NCBI GenBank assembly: GCA_910589195.1
Contig: CAJUTC010000050.1
Location: forward strand, 477-21,028
DNA: 20,552 nt
Direction: 5' to 3'
Source of the DNA: an uncultured Lachnospiraceae bacterium
GTDB taxonomy: Bacteria; Bacillota; Clostridia; Lachnospirales; Lachnospiraceae
In this document: positions 1 to 7,643 of the stretch, one piece after another
Numbering within the stretch: position 1 is the stretch's first letter
How the letters are laid out: each line of letters begins with the position of its first letter
The notes under the pieces: generated by a model
What the model was told of the DNA's origin: nothing
The model's input: only the letters and a program-made list of their open reading frames with translations
The model's database searches: none
Translations under genes and position numbers: made by a program

Positions 1-2086
1 TTTCTAAATTGCGTAATAATGCTATTTCTTGATCTAACTGCTCTAAATATCCCGCTGCTCGCAGTAGTTCAAAATCTTTTTCGTATACTTGAACACTATA
101 ATGCCCAATTTCCCGCATTAACTGTTTTGAACGTTCTCCGCAAAAAAGCCTGCGCACTAATTCTTTTGCCTTATTTTCTTTAGCAATAATAATCGCTTTT
201 TCCTGATTTTCAATCATTTTAAACTCTTTTGCTACAGAGGCGAATGGATATTTTCCATTTGATGCTTGTTTTTCCAGTTGATTTAAAATTCCCTTTTGAT
301 CCAATTCTGCTCCTTTAATATAATGAAGTTGAACAAAATAAGATTCGATTGCTTCCAATGATGTAATATCCTCAAACGATTCTGACACTATCTTTGCAAC
401 TTCTATCGACTGCTTCACCTCAGCAGGGATAAAATTCCGTTCTTTCAATTGAAAAACGAATACAGAACTCTCATCTAAAGGACGTTTTCCTTCCCGATTA
501 CAGCGACCTGCCGCTTGAACTACAGAATCCACGCCTGCCAACTCACGGTATACATGTTGAAAATCTAAATCCACACCTGCTTCTACTAAGCAAGTTGAAA
601 TTACAATACATTTTTTATTATCGTTTAACCGCTCTTTGATTCTTGCCAATATCTTTTTTCGGTGCTCTGGATACATAAAAGTTGAAAGATGATAATAACC
701 CTCTTTTTTCAAAAGCTGGTATACTTTTTGTACTTGTTTCCGGTTATTTAAGATACATAATGCTTGATTTTCTTTTTTAAGTTTTTGAATCAGTTCTTCT
801 TCTGAAATCATTCCTATATTATTTACTTGCACACGTCTAAAAAATTCAAACTGCTCCTTCATATTAGGGCACAACTCCTGAATCCGCAAATCTTTTGCGA
901 AAAAATTTTGAATTGATGGCTGTGTTGCTGTACATAACACTATTGTACTCTTATAGTTAATAGCCAATTCTTTTATTGCTCTTATACAAGGTTTCAGATA
1001 TGAAGTTGGAAGCATTTGAACCTCATCAAATATAATTACACTATTTGCCAGATTATGTAATTTCCGACAACGGGAAGAACGATTTGAAAATAAGGATTCA
1101 AAAAATTGTACATTTGTAGTAACAATCACAGGTTTATCCCAATTTTCCGATGCTAATTGCATCTTTTGAAATTCAAAGTTATCCTCATATTGAACATTAG
1201 AATGATGTTCTAGTACTTGATCCTCACCTAATATCTTGCGAAATATTTCTGCGTTTTGCTCAATAATGCTAGTATACGGAATTACATAAATAATCCGATC
1301 CTTCTTATTAACATGAGCATGCTGTAAAGCAAATGTTAGAGAAGATATTGTTTTCCCTCCTCCCGTCGGAACTGTTAAACTGAAGATATTAGAACACCCA
1401 TTCTCATGCTTAATATTTCCAATCTTTAAGCATTCCCGCAAGATTTCAGTTCTTCTCCCATTCACAGTTTCCTTATTTTCATTCGTTAACCATTCAGCAA
1501 CATAGTTCATCACTTGCTCCACTAATTCTATCGTTATTGTACCAGGTTCTCTATTGGTTACATGATTTGTCATAAAGTTTTCTGTTTCTAAGAAGTCAGC
1601 ATCTACTAAACAAGAATATATCATTCTTATAAAAAAAGAAACCGAATATCCATCTATTACCTGAATTGAGGGCATTGTTAACTGCGGAATTGAAATTTCT
1701 TTCTTATAGTCCATATAATCTGCAAGTTTCTTTTTCAATCTTCCTTGCATAGAGGCACTTCCGGCAGGATCGGAAGTTGTTCCCGTATCTGGTAATCCCG
1801 CATGATGCCCAGCTACACAATATGCAGCAAGAAGATATAGTCCATTCTCCTTACTCAGCTCTTTTGCACCAGCCGTTGCATGATCTACCGGAGCGCCGCC
1901 ATGCAACCTTTCGTAAAATTCTTTTGAATACTTTCCAATATCATGCATCATACCACAGCAGTAACCCCAATCTGCCGCATCAAAAATTTCCGCAAAACTT
2001 TTCGCTTTCTCTGCAACCTTTTGGGCATGTTCAAATACACTCTCTTCTCTTTTTTTATCCTCGCTGATATGAGCTAAATACTTCAT
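1..2086 (-). CDS. cas3: CRISPR-associated helicase/nuclease Cas3 (HD domain N-terminal), type I-C-like, 3' end cut off by the window
   Basis: Cas3 is recruited by Cascade to invader DNA, nicks it and degrades it while unwinding. The frame is open for 695 codons from ATG at 2086 and leaves the window before its stop. Visible in order: an HD nuclease domain with His20, the HD pair at residues 48-49 in MHDIGKYSKEF, His69 and the His94-His95 pair; Walker A TGGGKT at about 241-246; a DEVQ box at 354-357; TAT of motif III at about 386-388; and motif VI QAAGRCNR at 524-531. The opening MKYLAHISED and the HDIGKYS/VDHATAGA pattern resemble type I-C Cas3, so subtype is inferred and cas5-cas8c-cas7-cas4-cas1-cas2 would be expected beyond the left edge. 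The start is set by GGGAGGAA 10 bases upstream. The stop of the ATL gene is only 17 bases before it, suggesting one transcript. No key motif is missing. Confidence 0.93.
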   Translation of the reverse strand, partial: MKYLAHISEDKKREESVFEHAQKVAEKAKSFAEIFDAADWGYCCGMMHDIGKYSKEFYERLHGGAPVDHATAGAKELSKENGLYLLAAYCVAGHHAGLPDTGTTSDPAGSASMQGRLKKKLADYMDYKKEISIPQLTMPSIQVIDGYSVSFFIRMIYSCLVDADFLETENFMTNHVTNREPGTITIELVEQVMNYVAEWLTNENKETVNGRRTEILRECLKIGNIKHENGCSNIFSLTVPTGGGKTISSLTFALQHAHVNKKDRIIYVIPYTSIIEQNAEIFRKILGEDQVLEHHSNVQYEDNFEFQKMQLASENWDKPVIVTTNVQFFESLFSNRSSRCRKLHNLANSVIIFDEVQMLPTSYLKPCIRAIKELAINYKSTIVLCTATQPSIQNFFAKDLRIQELCPNMKEQFEFFRRVQVNNIGMISEEELIQKLKKENQALCILNNRKQVQKVYQLLKKEGYYHLSTFMYPEHRKKILARIKERLNDNKKCIVISTCLVEAGVDLDFQHVYRELAGVDSVVQAAGRCNREGKRPLDESSVFVFQLKERNFIPAEVKQSIEVAKIVSESFEDITSLEAIESYFVQLHYIKGAELDQKGILNQLEKQASNGKYPFASVAKEFKMIENQEKAIIIAKENKAKELVRRLFCGERSKQLMREIGHYSVQVYEKDFELLRAAGYLEQLDQEIALLRNLE

Positions 2087-2103
2087 GTTACGTTATTCCT
2101 CCC

Positions 2104-2475
2104 CTATATCCCTCTCCTCAAAAACTCTTCCCTCAACCAAACAGCCTCTTCCATACCAGATTTCCAGCCATACTTGTTTAAATCCACCTGCCAGCCCTCT
2201 CCTTCTCTGACTTTCGATACCGCCACCCCTTCTTTTTCCAGAAGAAGCTTCTGCATCTCATGCGTTTCAAAGGAAGCGGCGCCGCTTAAAATCCCTTTGG
2301 AATTTACGACCCGGTGGGCTGGCGCCTGTTTTCCTGCCAGATTTCGATTCAGCGCAAACCCCACCTGCCTGGCATGGTTTGGCATACCACATAAAAGGGC
2401 AATCTGTCCATAAGAAACTACCGTTCCATAAGGAATCCGGCTACACACCAAACTAACCCGTTTATAAAAATCCAT
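2104..2475 (-). CDS. Alkyltransferase-like protein (ATL; MGMT-fold, Cys replaced by Ala)
   Basis: This 123-aa protein matches the DNA-binding domain of O6-alkylguanine-DNA methyltransferase. Seen: IPYGTVVSYGQIA (residues 14-26), the recognition helix with ARQVG and Arg36 as the likely base-flipping finger, and PAHRVVNSKG at 52-61. Ala53 stands where true methyltransferases carry the alkyl-accepting Cys of PCHR, so it cannot transfer alkyl groups by the known route. ATL proteins of this kind bind O6-alkylguanine and pass it to nucleotide excision repair (family knowledge). I chose ATG at 2475 because homology begins there; a GTG at 2559 would add 28 Lys/Arg/Glu-rich residues that merely translate the tandem repeat. 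Its stop is 17 bases before cas3 on the same strand, so the two are probably co-transcribed. Confidence 0.88.
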   Translation of the reverse strand: MDFYKRVSLVCSRIPYGTVVSYGQIALLCGMPNHARQVGFALNRNLAGKQAPAHRVVNSKGILSGAASFETHEMQKLLLEKEGVAVSKVREGEGWQVDLNKYGWKSGMEEAVWLREEFLRRGI

Positions 2476-2488
2476 CCTGTTTTTCTGC

Positions 2489-2544
2489 CTTTCTCCTGAC
2501 TTCTTTCTCCTGACTTCTTTCTCCTGACTTCTTTCTCCTGATTT
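2489..2544 (-). repeat. 14-bp tandem repeat, four copies, in the ATL-cas3 leader
   Basis: Four head-to-tail 14-bp units lie at 2489-2502, 2503-2516, 2517-2530 and 2531-2544; on the plus strand the unit is CTTTCTCCTGACTT and only the last copy differs, by one base. On the transcribed minus strand every unit contains AGGAGAAAG, that is, a Shine-Dalgarno-like core. The array lies between the predicted promoter (2601-2630) and the ATL start at 2475; the nearest AGGAG is 17 bases from that start. Fourteen is not a multiple of three, so copy-number change would shift any frame crossing the array. Confidence 0.9.
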
Positions 2545-2600
2545 CACAATACACCGCACTCTCGTTTTGGTTAGCTTCCCCTTATCTAACTTCTTCTATC

Positions 2601-2630
2601 ATTATAGCATGATTCCATTCCGGCCTACAA
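2601..2630 (-). promoter_or_regulatory. Extended -10 promoter for ATL-cas3
   Basis: On the minus strand a perfect TATAAT (2601-2606) is preceded by TGC, making an extended -10. A weak -35, TTGTAG (2625-2630), is 18 bases upstream. Transcription would start near 2594 and give a leader of about 118 bases that contains the tandem repeats. Confidence 0.6.
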
Positions 2631-2683
2631 TAGAAAGGAGCCCGTTAAAAACTTTCACTGAAATCACACATCCCTCCTGTAAA

Positions 2684-2824
2684 ATGAATGCAGCCCTTTC
2701 CAATTCTCTGGCACCCCGGCAGATTCCGCTGGCAATGCCCCTGTAGCATGAACGCTGCCCTTTCCAACTGCGTCTGATTGATTGCAGTCTGATTGATTGC
2801 AGCCCATCTTTTGCAGCCCATCTT
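2684..2824. repeat. Cluster of short direct duplications between ATL and MFS genes
   Basis: Three duplications sit close together. TCTGATTGATTGCAG is repeated exactly in tandem (2773-2787, 2788-2802). TTGCAGCCCATCTT is repeated exactly in tandem (2797-2810, 2811-2824), overlapping the first. An imperfect pair of about 19 bases ending GCCCTTTCCAA occurs near 2684-2702 and 2748-2766. No mobile-element ends were recognised. The rest of the 482-bp gap (2476-2957) holds only the two promoters and the 14-bp array. Confidence 0.8.
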
Positions 2825-2840
2825 TTTCCCCGCCGTAATA

Positions 2841-2870
2841 TGGACAATTCAATATAGTTTAGTATATAAT
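2841..2870 (+). promoter_or_regulatory. Promoter of the MFS transporter gene
   Basis: TGGACA (2841-2846) and a perfect TATAAT (2865-2870) are separated by 18 bases. The start point would be near 2877, about 80 bases before the chosen start codon at 2958. Confidence 0.7.
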
Positions 2871-2957
2871 AGGTAATTGCTGAAAACAAAAGCGTACATT
2901 CAAAATTTTTACACAAGCAAGCTATCAGAACACTTGCCATTCAAAGGAGATTTTATT

Positions 2958-4109
2958 ATGGATCACAAACAAACACTGCAACGAAATGCCGGATTCGCAG
3001 CTTTTTTCTTAAGCGGTCTTTGTGCCATCAGCAGCGGCGTGGTGGTAAGCCTGTTGCAGGAAACTTATGGTTTTGCCTACAGCATGACCGGAACCTTGCT
3101 CTCTTTTATGAGTATCGGAAACCTGATAGCAGGCTTTGCATCTGGAATCCTCCCTTCAAAGATGGGAATGAAGCCTTCCGTCCTCCTGCTGTCTTTTGGT
3201 TACGGGATAGGATATCTGCTGATGGGTCTGTCCGGCTGGATTCCTCTGCTCATGCTTGCCTTTTTCCTGGCCGGGATCGCTCGTGGAAATGTGATTAACA
3301 CTTGCACCATCCTGGTAGGGGATAATTCAAAAAATCGAACAAGAGGCCTAAACCTTCTTCATGGCTTTTTTGCCTTCGGCGCCCTGCTTTGCCCTTTTAT
3401 CATCGCAGCCGCCTCAGCCTGGCGTCCAAACCTGCCTATGTTGATTTTAGCAGCCGGCGGCGGGATTATATGGCTGATTTTTGCGGCAATCCCTATGGAA
3501 ACCAAAAGTACAAACCAAAAAGGAAAAACCGACTGGAGTTTCTTTCGAAGCAAGCGGTTCTGGATGCTTACCGGTCTTTTGTTCTGCCAGACTGGAACTG
3601 AGGGCACAGTAGCAGGATGGATGGTTACATACTTTAAAGGCAGCCAGATCATTTCCAGTCAGCTTAGCCCTTACACAGTGACCATCATGTGGGCATCCAC
3701 GTTAACCGCGCGGATGCTGACCGCCTTTTTTATTCCGGTGAAAAAAGTCTATTCTGCCATGATTACCATGAGCATTGGTTGTGTCATTTTTTATCTGGGG
3801 TTAATGGCCGCGAAAACCCAGACTGCGGCTATCCTTCTCCTATTTGCCTTTTCCTTCTCCATGGCAGGCATGAACCCTACCATCGTTTCCTGCGCGGGCC
3901 GTATGACAAGCCTTGCCAGCATCGGAATCATGCTTCCGGTTGCAAGTATTAGTGCCATTATCATGCCATGGCTCCTTGGAATCATAGCAGAACACAGCAC
4001 CATCACCTTAGGTATGAGCAGTATTATTGTCCTTTGTGTAGGAATGCTGGTTTTCTCCATTGCAGTCAAACGCCTTCCGTCTGAGGAAGCAGGTAAAATC
4101 ACTAAATAG
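2958..4109 (+). CDS. Major facilitator superfamily transporter
   Basis: A 383-aa, strongly hydrophobic inner-membrane protein with about 12 predicted spanning segments in two halves, split by a charged loop (ETKSTNQKGKTDWSFFRSKR, about residues 180-199). The segment after helix 2, ILPSKMGMKPSVLLL, fits the conserved cytoplasmic loop 2-3 of MFS porters, and length is typical of 12-helix members. The start is the ATG at 2958, eight bases after AGGAG at 2945-2949; an in-frame upstream start at 2877 has no such site and coincides with the predicted transcription start. The substrate cannot be read from sequence; sugar-porter-like or drug-porter-like roles are both possible. The gene has its own promoter. 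No terminator separates it from carB 307 bases on, so some read-through is possible. Confidence 0.85.
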   Translation: MDHKQTLQRNAGFAAFFLSGLCAISSGVVVSLLQETYGFAYSMTGTLLSFMSIGNLIAGFASGILPSKMGMKPSVLLLSFGYGIGYLLMGLSGWIPLLMLAFFLAGIARGNVINTCTILVGDNSKNRTRGLNLLHGFFAFGALLCPFIIAAASAWRPNLPMLILAAGGGIIWLIFAAIPMETKSTNQKGKTDWSFFRSKRFWMLTGLLFCQTGTEGTVAGWMVTYFKGSQIISSQLSPYTVTIMWASTLTARMLTAFFIPVKKVYSAMITMSIGCVIFYLGLMAAKTQTAAILLLFAFSFSMAGMNPTIVSCAGRMTSLASIGIMLPVASISAIIMPWLLGIIAEHSTITLGMSSIIVLCVGMLVFSIAVKRLPSEEAGKITK

Positions 4110-4416
4110 CAAAATAGAACTTTTAAACACCATGAAACATTGCTTTTTTATCCACTGCGGTCTGCACTATATGACACCGTTTGCTGTATTTACATATTCA
4201 GGTAATATAGCTTTCCATCTAATGCGGGCCACACTTGGCAGGGATTACACTAAATGGTATCTTTCATGGTCTGCTGTAGCAAAACAGCCCATGGTTTCCT
4301 TCGCCATCTTGCGGAATGAACATCCCGTCCGTAAAACGGATGAAAAAATATCAAAATGCTTTGCCTTTTTTCCCATTTCCGAATATAATAAACTCAAAAA
4401 CAAGGAGGACAAAGAA
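4110..4416 (+). other. carB leader region with one notable hairpin
   Basis: This 307-base gap before carB contains no gene. The clearest structure is a hairpin at 4265-4293: CATGG/CCATG outside and GCTGT/ACAGC inside, ten pairs with a three-base bulge at 4270-4272 and a six-base loop. A smaller six-pair stem (CGTCCG/CGGATG) lies near 4328-4344. Neither is followed by a U tract, and I see no T-box sequence, PyrR loop or clear ArgR box. A weak promoter (TTGCTG, 16 bases, TAATAT) may lie near 4180-4210. How carB is regulated is unknown from this. Confidence 0.4.
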
Positions 4417-7400
4417 ATGCCAAAACGAACTGACATTCACAAAGTACTCATTATCGGCTCCGGCCCTATCATCATCGGCCAGGCCTGTGAATTTGATTAT
4501 TCTGGCACCCAGGCCTGCAAAGCCCTAAAAAAGCTTGGCTATGAGATTGTTCTGGTAAATTCCAACCCCGCAACAATCATGACTGACCCGGAAACTGCCG
4601 ATGTCACTTATATTGAACCGTTAAATGTAGAACGCCTGGAGCAGATTATTGCCAAAGAACGTCCAGACGCCCTGCTTCCTAATTTAGGCGGTCAATCCGG
4701 ATTAAACTTATGCGCTGAATTGAACAAGGCCGGGATTCTGGACAAATACCAGGTACAGGTAATCGGCGTCCAGACCGATGCTATTGAGCGTGGGGAAGAT
4801 CGGATTGAATTTAAAAAGGCAATGAATGCCCTTGGAATCGAAATGGCCCGCAGTGAGGTCGCTTACAGCGTGGAGGAGGCGCTGAAAATCGCCGATCAGT
4901 TGGGGTATCCTGTAGTCCTTCGTCCTGCCTATACCATGGGAGGAGCCGGAGGCGGCCTGGTTTACAACCGGGACGAATTAAAAACGGTTTGTGCCCGTGG
5001 CCTGCAAGCTAGCTTAGTGGGACAGGTTTTAGTAGAAGAATCTATTTTGGGATGGGAAGAATTAGAACTTGAAGTAGTTCGGGATTCGGAAAATAATATG
5101 ATTACTGTCTGCTTTATCGAAAATATTGACCCCTTAGGTGTCCATACGGGAGATTCCTTCTGCTCCGCTCCTATGCTGACCATTTCTGAGGAATGCCAGA
5201 AGCGCTTACAGGAACAGGCTTATAAAATCGTAGAATCTGTCCAGGTAATCGGCGGAACTAACGTACAGTTTGCCCACGACCCGGTAAGCGATCGGATTAT
5301 CGTAATTGAAATTAATCCCCGTACTTCCCGTTCCTCCGCATTGGCATCAAAAGCCACCGGATTTCCCATTGCGCTGGTGTCCGCCATGCTGGCCGCCGGC
5401 TTAACCTTAAAAGATATCCCTTGCGGGAAATATGGCACCTTGGACAAGTATGTTCCAGATGGTGATTACGTGGTGATTAAATTTGCCCGCTGGGCCTTTG
5501 AGAAATTTAAAGGGGTAGAAGACAAACTGGGAACGCAGATGCGTGCTGTGGGCGAGGTTATGAGCATCGGAAAAACTTATAAGGAAGCCTTCCAGAAAGC
5601 GATCCGCAGCCTGGAAACAGGGCGTTATGGCCTGGGCCATGCCAAACAATTTGATTCCCTGTCCAAAGAGCAGCTTCTTAAGCTTTTAATTACCCCTTCC
5701 AGTGAGCGCCATTTTATTATGTATGAAGCTCTTCGAAAAGGCGCCAGCATAGAAGAAATCTTTGAAATTACCAAGGTGAAAACCTATTTTATTCAGCAAA
5801 TGAAGGAGCTGGTTGAGGAAGAAGAGCAGCTTTTATCCCATAAAGGCTCACTTCCCTCGGATCCCATGCTGATTCAGGCAAAAAAAGATGGCTTTTCTGA
5901 TAAATATTTAAGCCAAATCCTTGAAATTCCGGAAGATAAAATTCGGAACCGCCGTCTGGCTCTCGGAGTGGAAGAAGCCTGGGAAGGCATCCATGTAAGC
6001 GGAACAAAAGACAGCGCCTACTACTATTCCACCTACAACGCTCCTGATCAAAACCCGGTTTCAACAGATAAGCAGAAAATTATGATTTTAGGCGGCGGCC
6101 CTAACCGGATCGGTCAGGGAATTGAATTTGACTACTGTTGTGTTCACGCCTCTTTGGCTTTAAAAAAGCTGGGATTTGAAACCATTATCGTAAACTGTAA
6201 TCCAGAAACCGTATCTACCGATTATGATACCTCCGATAAGCTGTATTTTGAGCCTTTGACCCTGGAAGATGTGCTAAGTATTTACAACAAAGAAAAGCCT
6301 TTAGGGGTAATTGCCCAGTTTGGCGGACAAACTCCTTTAAATCTGGCGGCAGAGCTGGAACAAAACGGTGTCAACATCTTAGGGACTTCCCCTTCTGTGA
6401 TTGACCTGGCAGAAGACCGGGATCAGTTCCGTGCTATGATGGAAAAGCTGGAAATCCCTATGCCGGAATCTGGTATGGCCACTACCGTAGAAGAAGCGGT
6501 CACTATCGCTGAAACCATTGGCTATCCGGTTATGGTTCGTCCTTCTTACGTTTTGGGCGGTCGTGGTATGGAAGTGGTATATGATAAGGAAAGCATGACC
6601 GGATATATGAATGCGGCAGTAGGCGTAACTCCGGATCGGCCTATCTTAATCGACCGTTTCCTGAACCACGCAATGGAATGTGAAGCAGACGCTATCAGCG
6701 ATGGCACCCATGCGTTCGTTCCCGCTGTAATGGAGCATATTGAACTGGCAGGCGTCCACTCTGGCGACTCAGCCTGCATCATTCCTTCTGCTCATATATC
6801 AGCGGAAAATGTGGAAATTATTAAAGAATATACCAGAAAAATCGCAGAAGAAATGCATGTGAAAGGCTTAATGAACATGCAGTATGCCATTGAGAACAAT
6901 AAGGTTTACGTTCTGGAAGCCAACCCAAGGGCATCCCGCACCGTGCCTTTGGTATCGAAAGTTTGCAACATCCGCATGGTTCCGCTGGCGACGGATATTA
7001 TTACCTCTGAACTGACCGGGCGCCCTTCCCCAGTACCAGAATTAAAGGAACAGGCAATTCCTAATTATGGTGTGAAAGAAGCCGTATTCCCCTTTAATAT
7101 GTTCCAGGAAGTTGATCCTATATTGGGCCCGGAAATGCGTTCCACCGGGGAAGTGCTGGGATTATCCCCTTCCTATGGCGAAGCGTTTTACAAGGCTCAG
7201 GAGGCCACCCAGTCCCGGCTTCCATTAGAAGGTACTGTGCTGATTTCCGTAAACCGCCGGGATAAAGAAGAAGTAGCCGAAGTAGCCAGAAGCTTTTATG
7301 AAGACGGGTTCCGCATTCTCGCTACCGGTTCTACGTATGAGCTAATCCGAGGCGCTGGGATTGCGGCAGAAAAAGTAAAGAAGCTTTATGAGGGAAGGCC

Positions 7401-7641
7401 TAATATTCTGGATATGATTACCAATGGTACCATACAATTAATTATTAATTCCCCTTCCGGAAAGGAAAGCGTCCATGACGACAGCTATCTGCGGAAAGCT
7501 GCCATCAAGGCAAAGATTCCTTACATGACTACGATTGCAGCCGCCAAGGCTACTGCCAGCGGCATCCACTATGTAAAGACCCATGGACAGGGCCAGGTGA
7601 AATCCCTGCAGCAGCTTCATAGTGAAATTCATGATCGGTAA
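4417..7641 (+). CDS. carB: Carbamoyl-phosphate synthase large subunit
   Basis: CarB makes carbamoyl phosphate from bicarbonate, ammonia and two ATP for pyrimidine and arginine synthesis; ammonia normally comes from glutamine through CarA. The 1,074-aa length is normal. Two homologous ATP-grasp halves are seen: the first opens KVLIIGSGPIIIGQACEFDYSG, shown here as 22 residues split by its glycines (KVLIIGSGPII then IGQACEFDYSG), and contains RPAYTMGGAGGG; the second, from about residue 550, has ILGGGPNRIGQGIEFDY and RPSYVLGGRGMEVV. Metal-binding ends EINPRTSRSS and EANPRASRTV are intact. The last ~140 residues form the MGS-like allosteric domain. The start follows AGGAGG (4403-4408) by eight bases; the frame's earlier in-frame codons overlap the MFS gene. 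carA is not in the window, so this is a stand-alone carB with the partner elsewhere. Confidence 0.97.
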   Translation: MPKRTDIHKVLIIGSGPIIIGQACEFDYSGTQACKALKKLGYEIVLVNSNPATIMTDPETADVTYIEPLNVERLEQIIAKERPDALLPNLGGQSGLNLCAELNKAGILDKYQVQVIGVQTDAIERGEDRIEFKKAMNALGIEMARSEVAYSVEEALKIADQLGYPVVLRPAYTMGGAGGGLVYNRDELKTVCARGLQASLVGQVLVEESILGWEELELEVVRDSENNMITVCFIENIDPLGVHTGDSFCSAPMLTISEECQKRLQEQAYKIVESVQVIGGTNVQFAHDPVSDRIIVIEINPRTSRSSALASKATGFPIALVSAMLAAGLTLKDIPCGKYGTLDKYVPDGDYVVIKFARWAFEKFKGVEDKLGTQMRAVGEVMSIGKTYKEAFQKAIRSLETGRYGLGHAKQFDSLSKEQLLKLLITPSSERHFIMYEALRKGASIEEIFEITKVKTYFIQQMKELVEEEEQLLSHKGSLPSDPMLIQAKKDGFSDKYLSQILEIPEDKIRNRRLALGVEEAWEGIHVSGTKDSAYYYSTYNAPDQNPVSTDKQKIMILGGGPNRIGQGIEFDYCCVHASLALKKLGFETIIVNCNPETVSTDYDTSDKLYFEPLTLEDVLSIYNKEKPLGVIAQFGGQTPLNLAAELEQNGVNILGTSPSVIDLAEDRDQFRAMMEKLEIPMPESGMATTVEEAVTIAETIGYPVMVRPSYVLGGRGMEVVYDKESMTGYMNAAVGVTPDRPILIDRFLNHAMECEADAISDGTHAFVPAVMEHIELAGVHSGDSACIIPSAHISAENVEIIKEYTRKIAEEMHVKGLMNMQYAIENNKVYVLEANPRASRTVPLVSKVCNIRMVPLATDIITSELTGRPSPVPELKEQAIPNYGVKEAVFPFNMFQEVDPILGPEMRSTGEVLGLSPSYGEAFYKAQEATQSRLPLEGTVLISVNRRDKEEVAEVARSFYEDGFRILATGSTYELIRGAGIAAEKVKKLYEGRPNILDMITNGTIQLIINSPSGKESVHDDSYLRKAAIKAKIPYMTTIAAAKATASGIHYVKTHGQGQVKSLQQLHSEIHDR

Positions 7642-7643
7642 TG

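Noticed and set aside
1777..2067. 96-codon plus-strand open frame
   Set aside because: Antisense shadow of cas3, whose motifs are clear on the minus strand.
2602..2940. Minus-strand frames of 112 and 62 codons between the ATL and MFS genes
   Set aside because: They cross the MFS promoter and the short duplications, lack ribosome sites and show no protein family; the shorter one starts on TTG.
4110..4416. T-box, PyrR leader or ArgR box upstream of carB
   Set aside because: No T-box consensus or PyrR loop; a TGTAT...ATTCA pair has six rather than four bases between half-sites.
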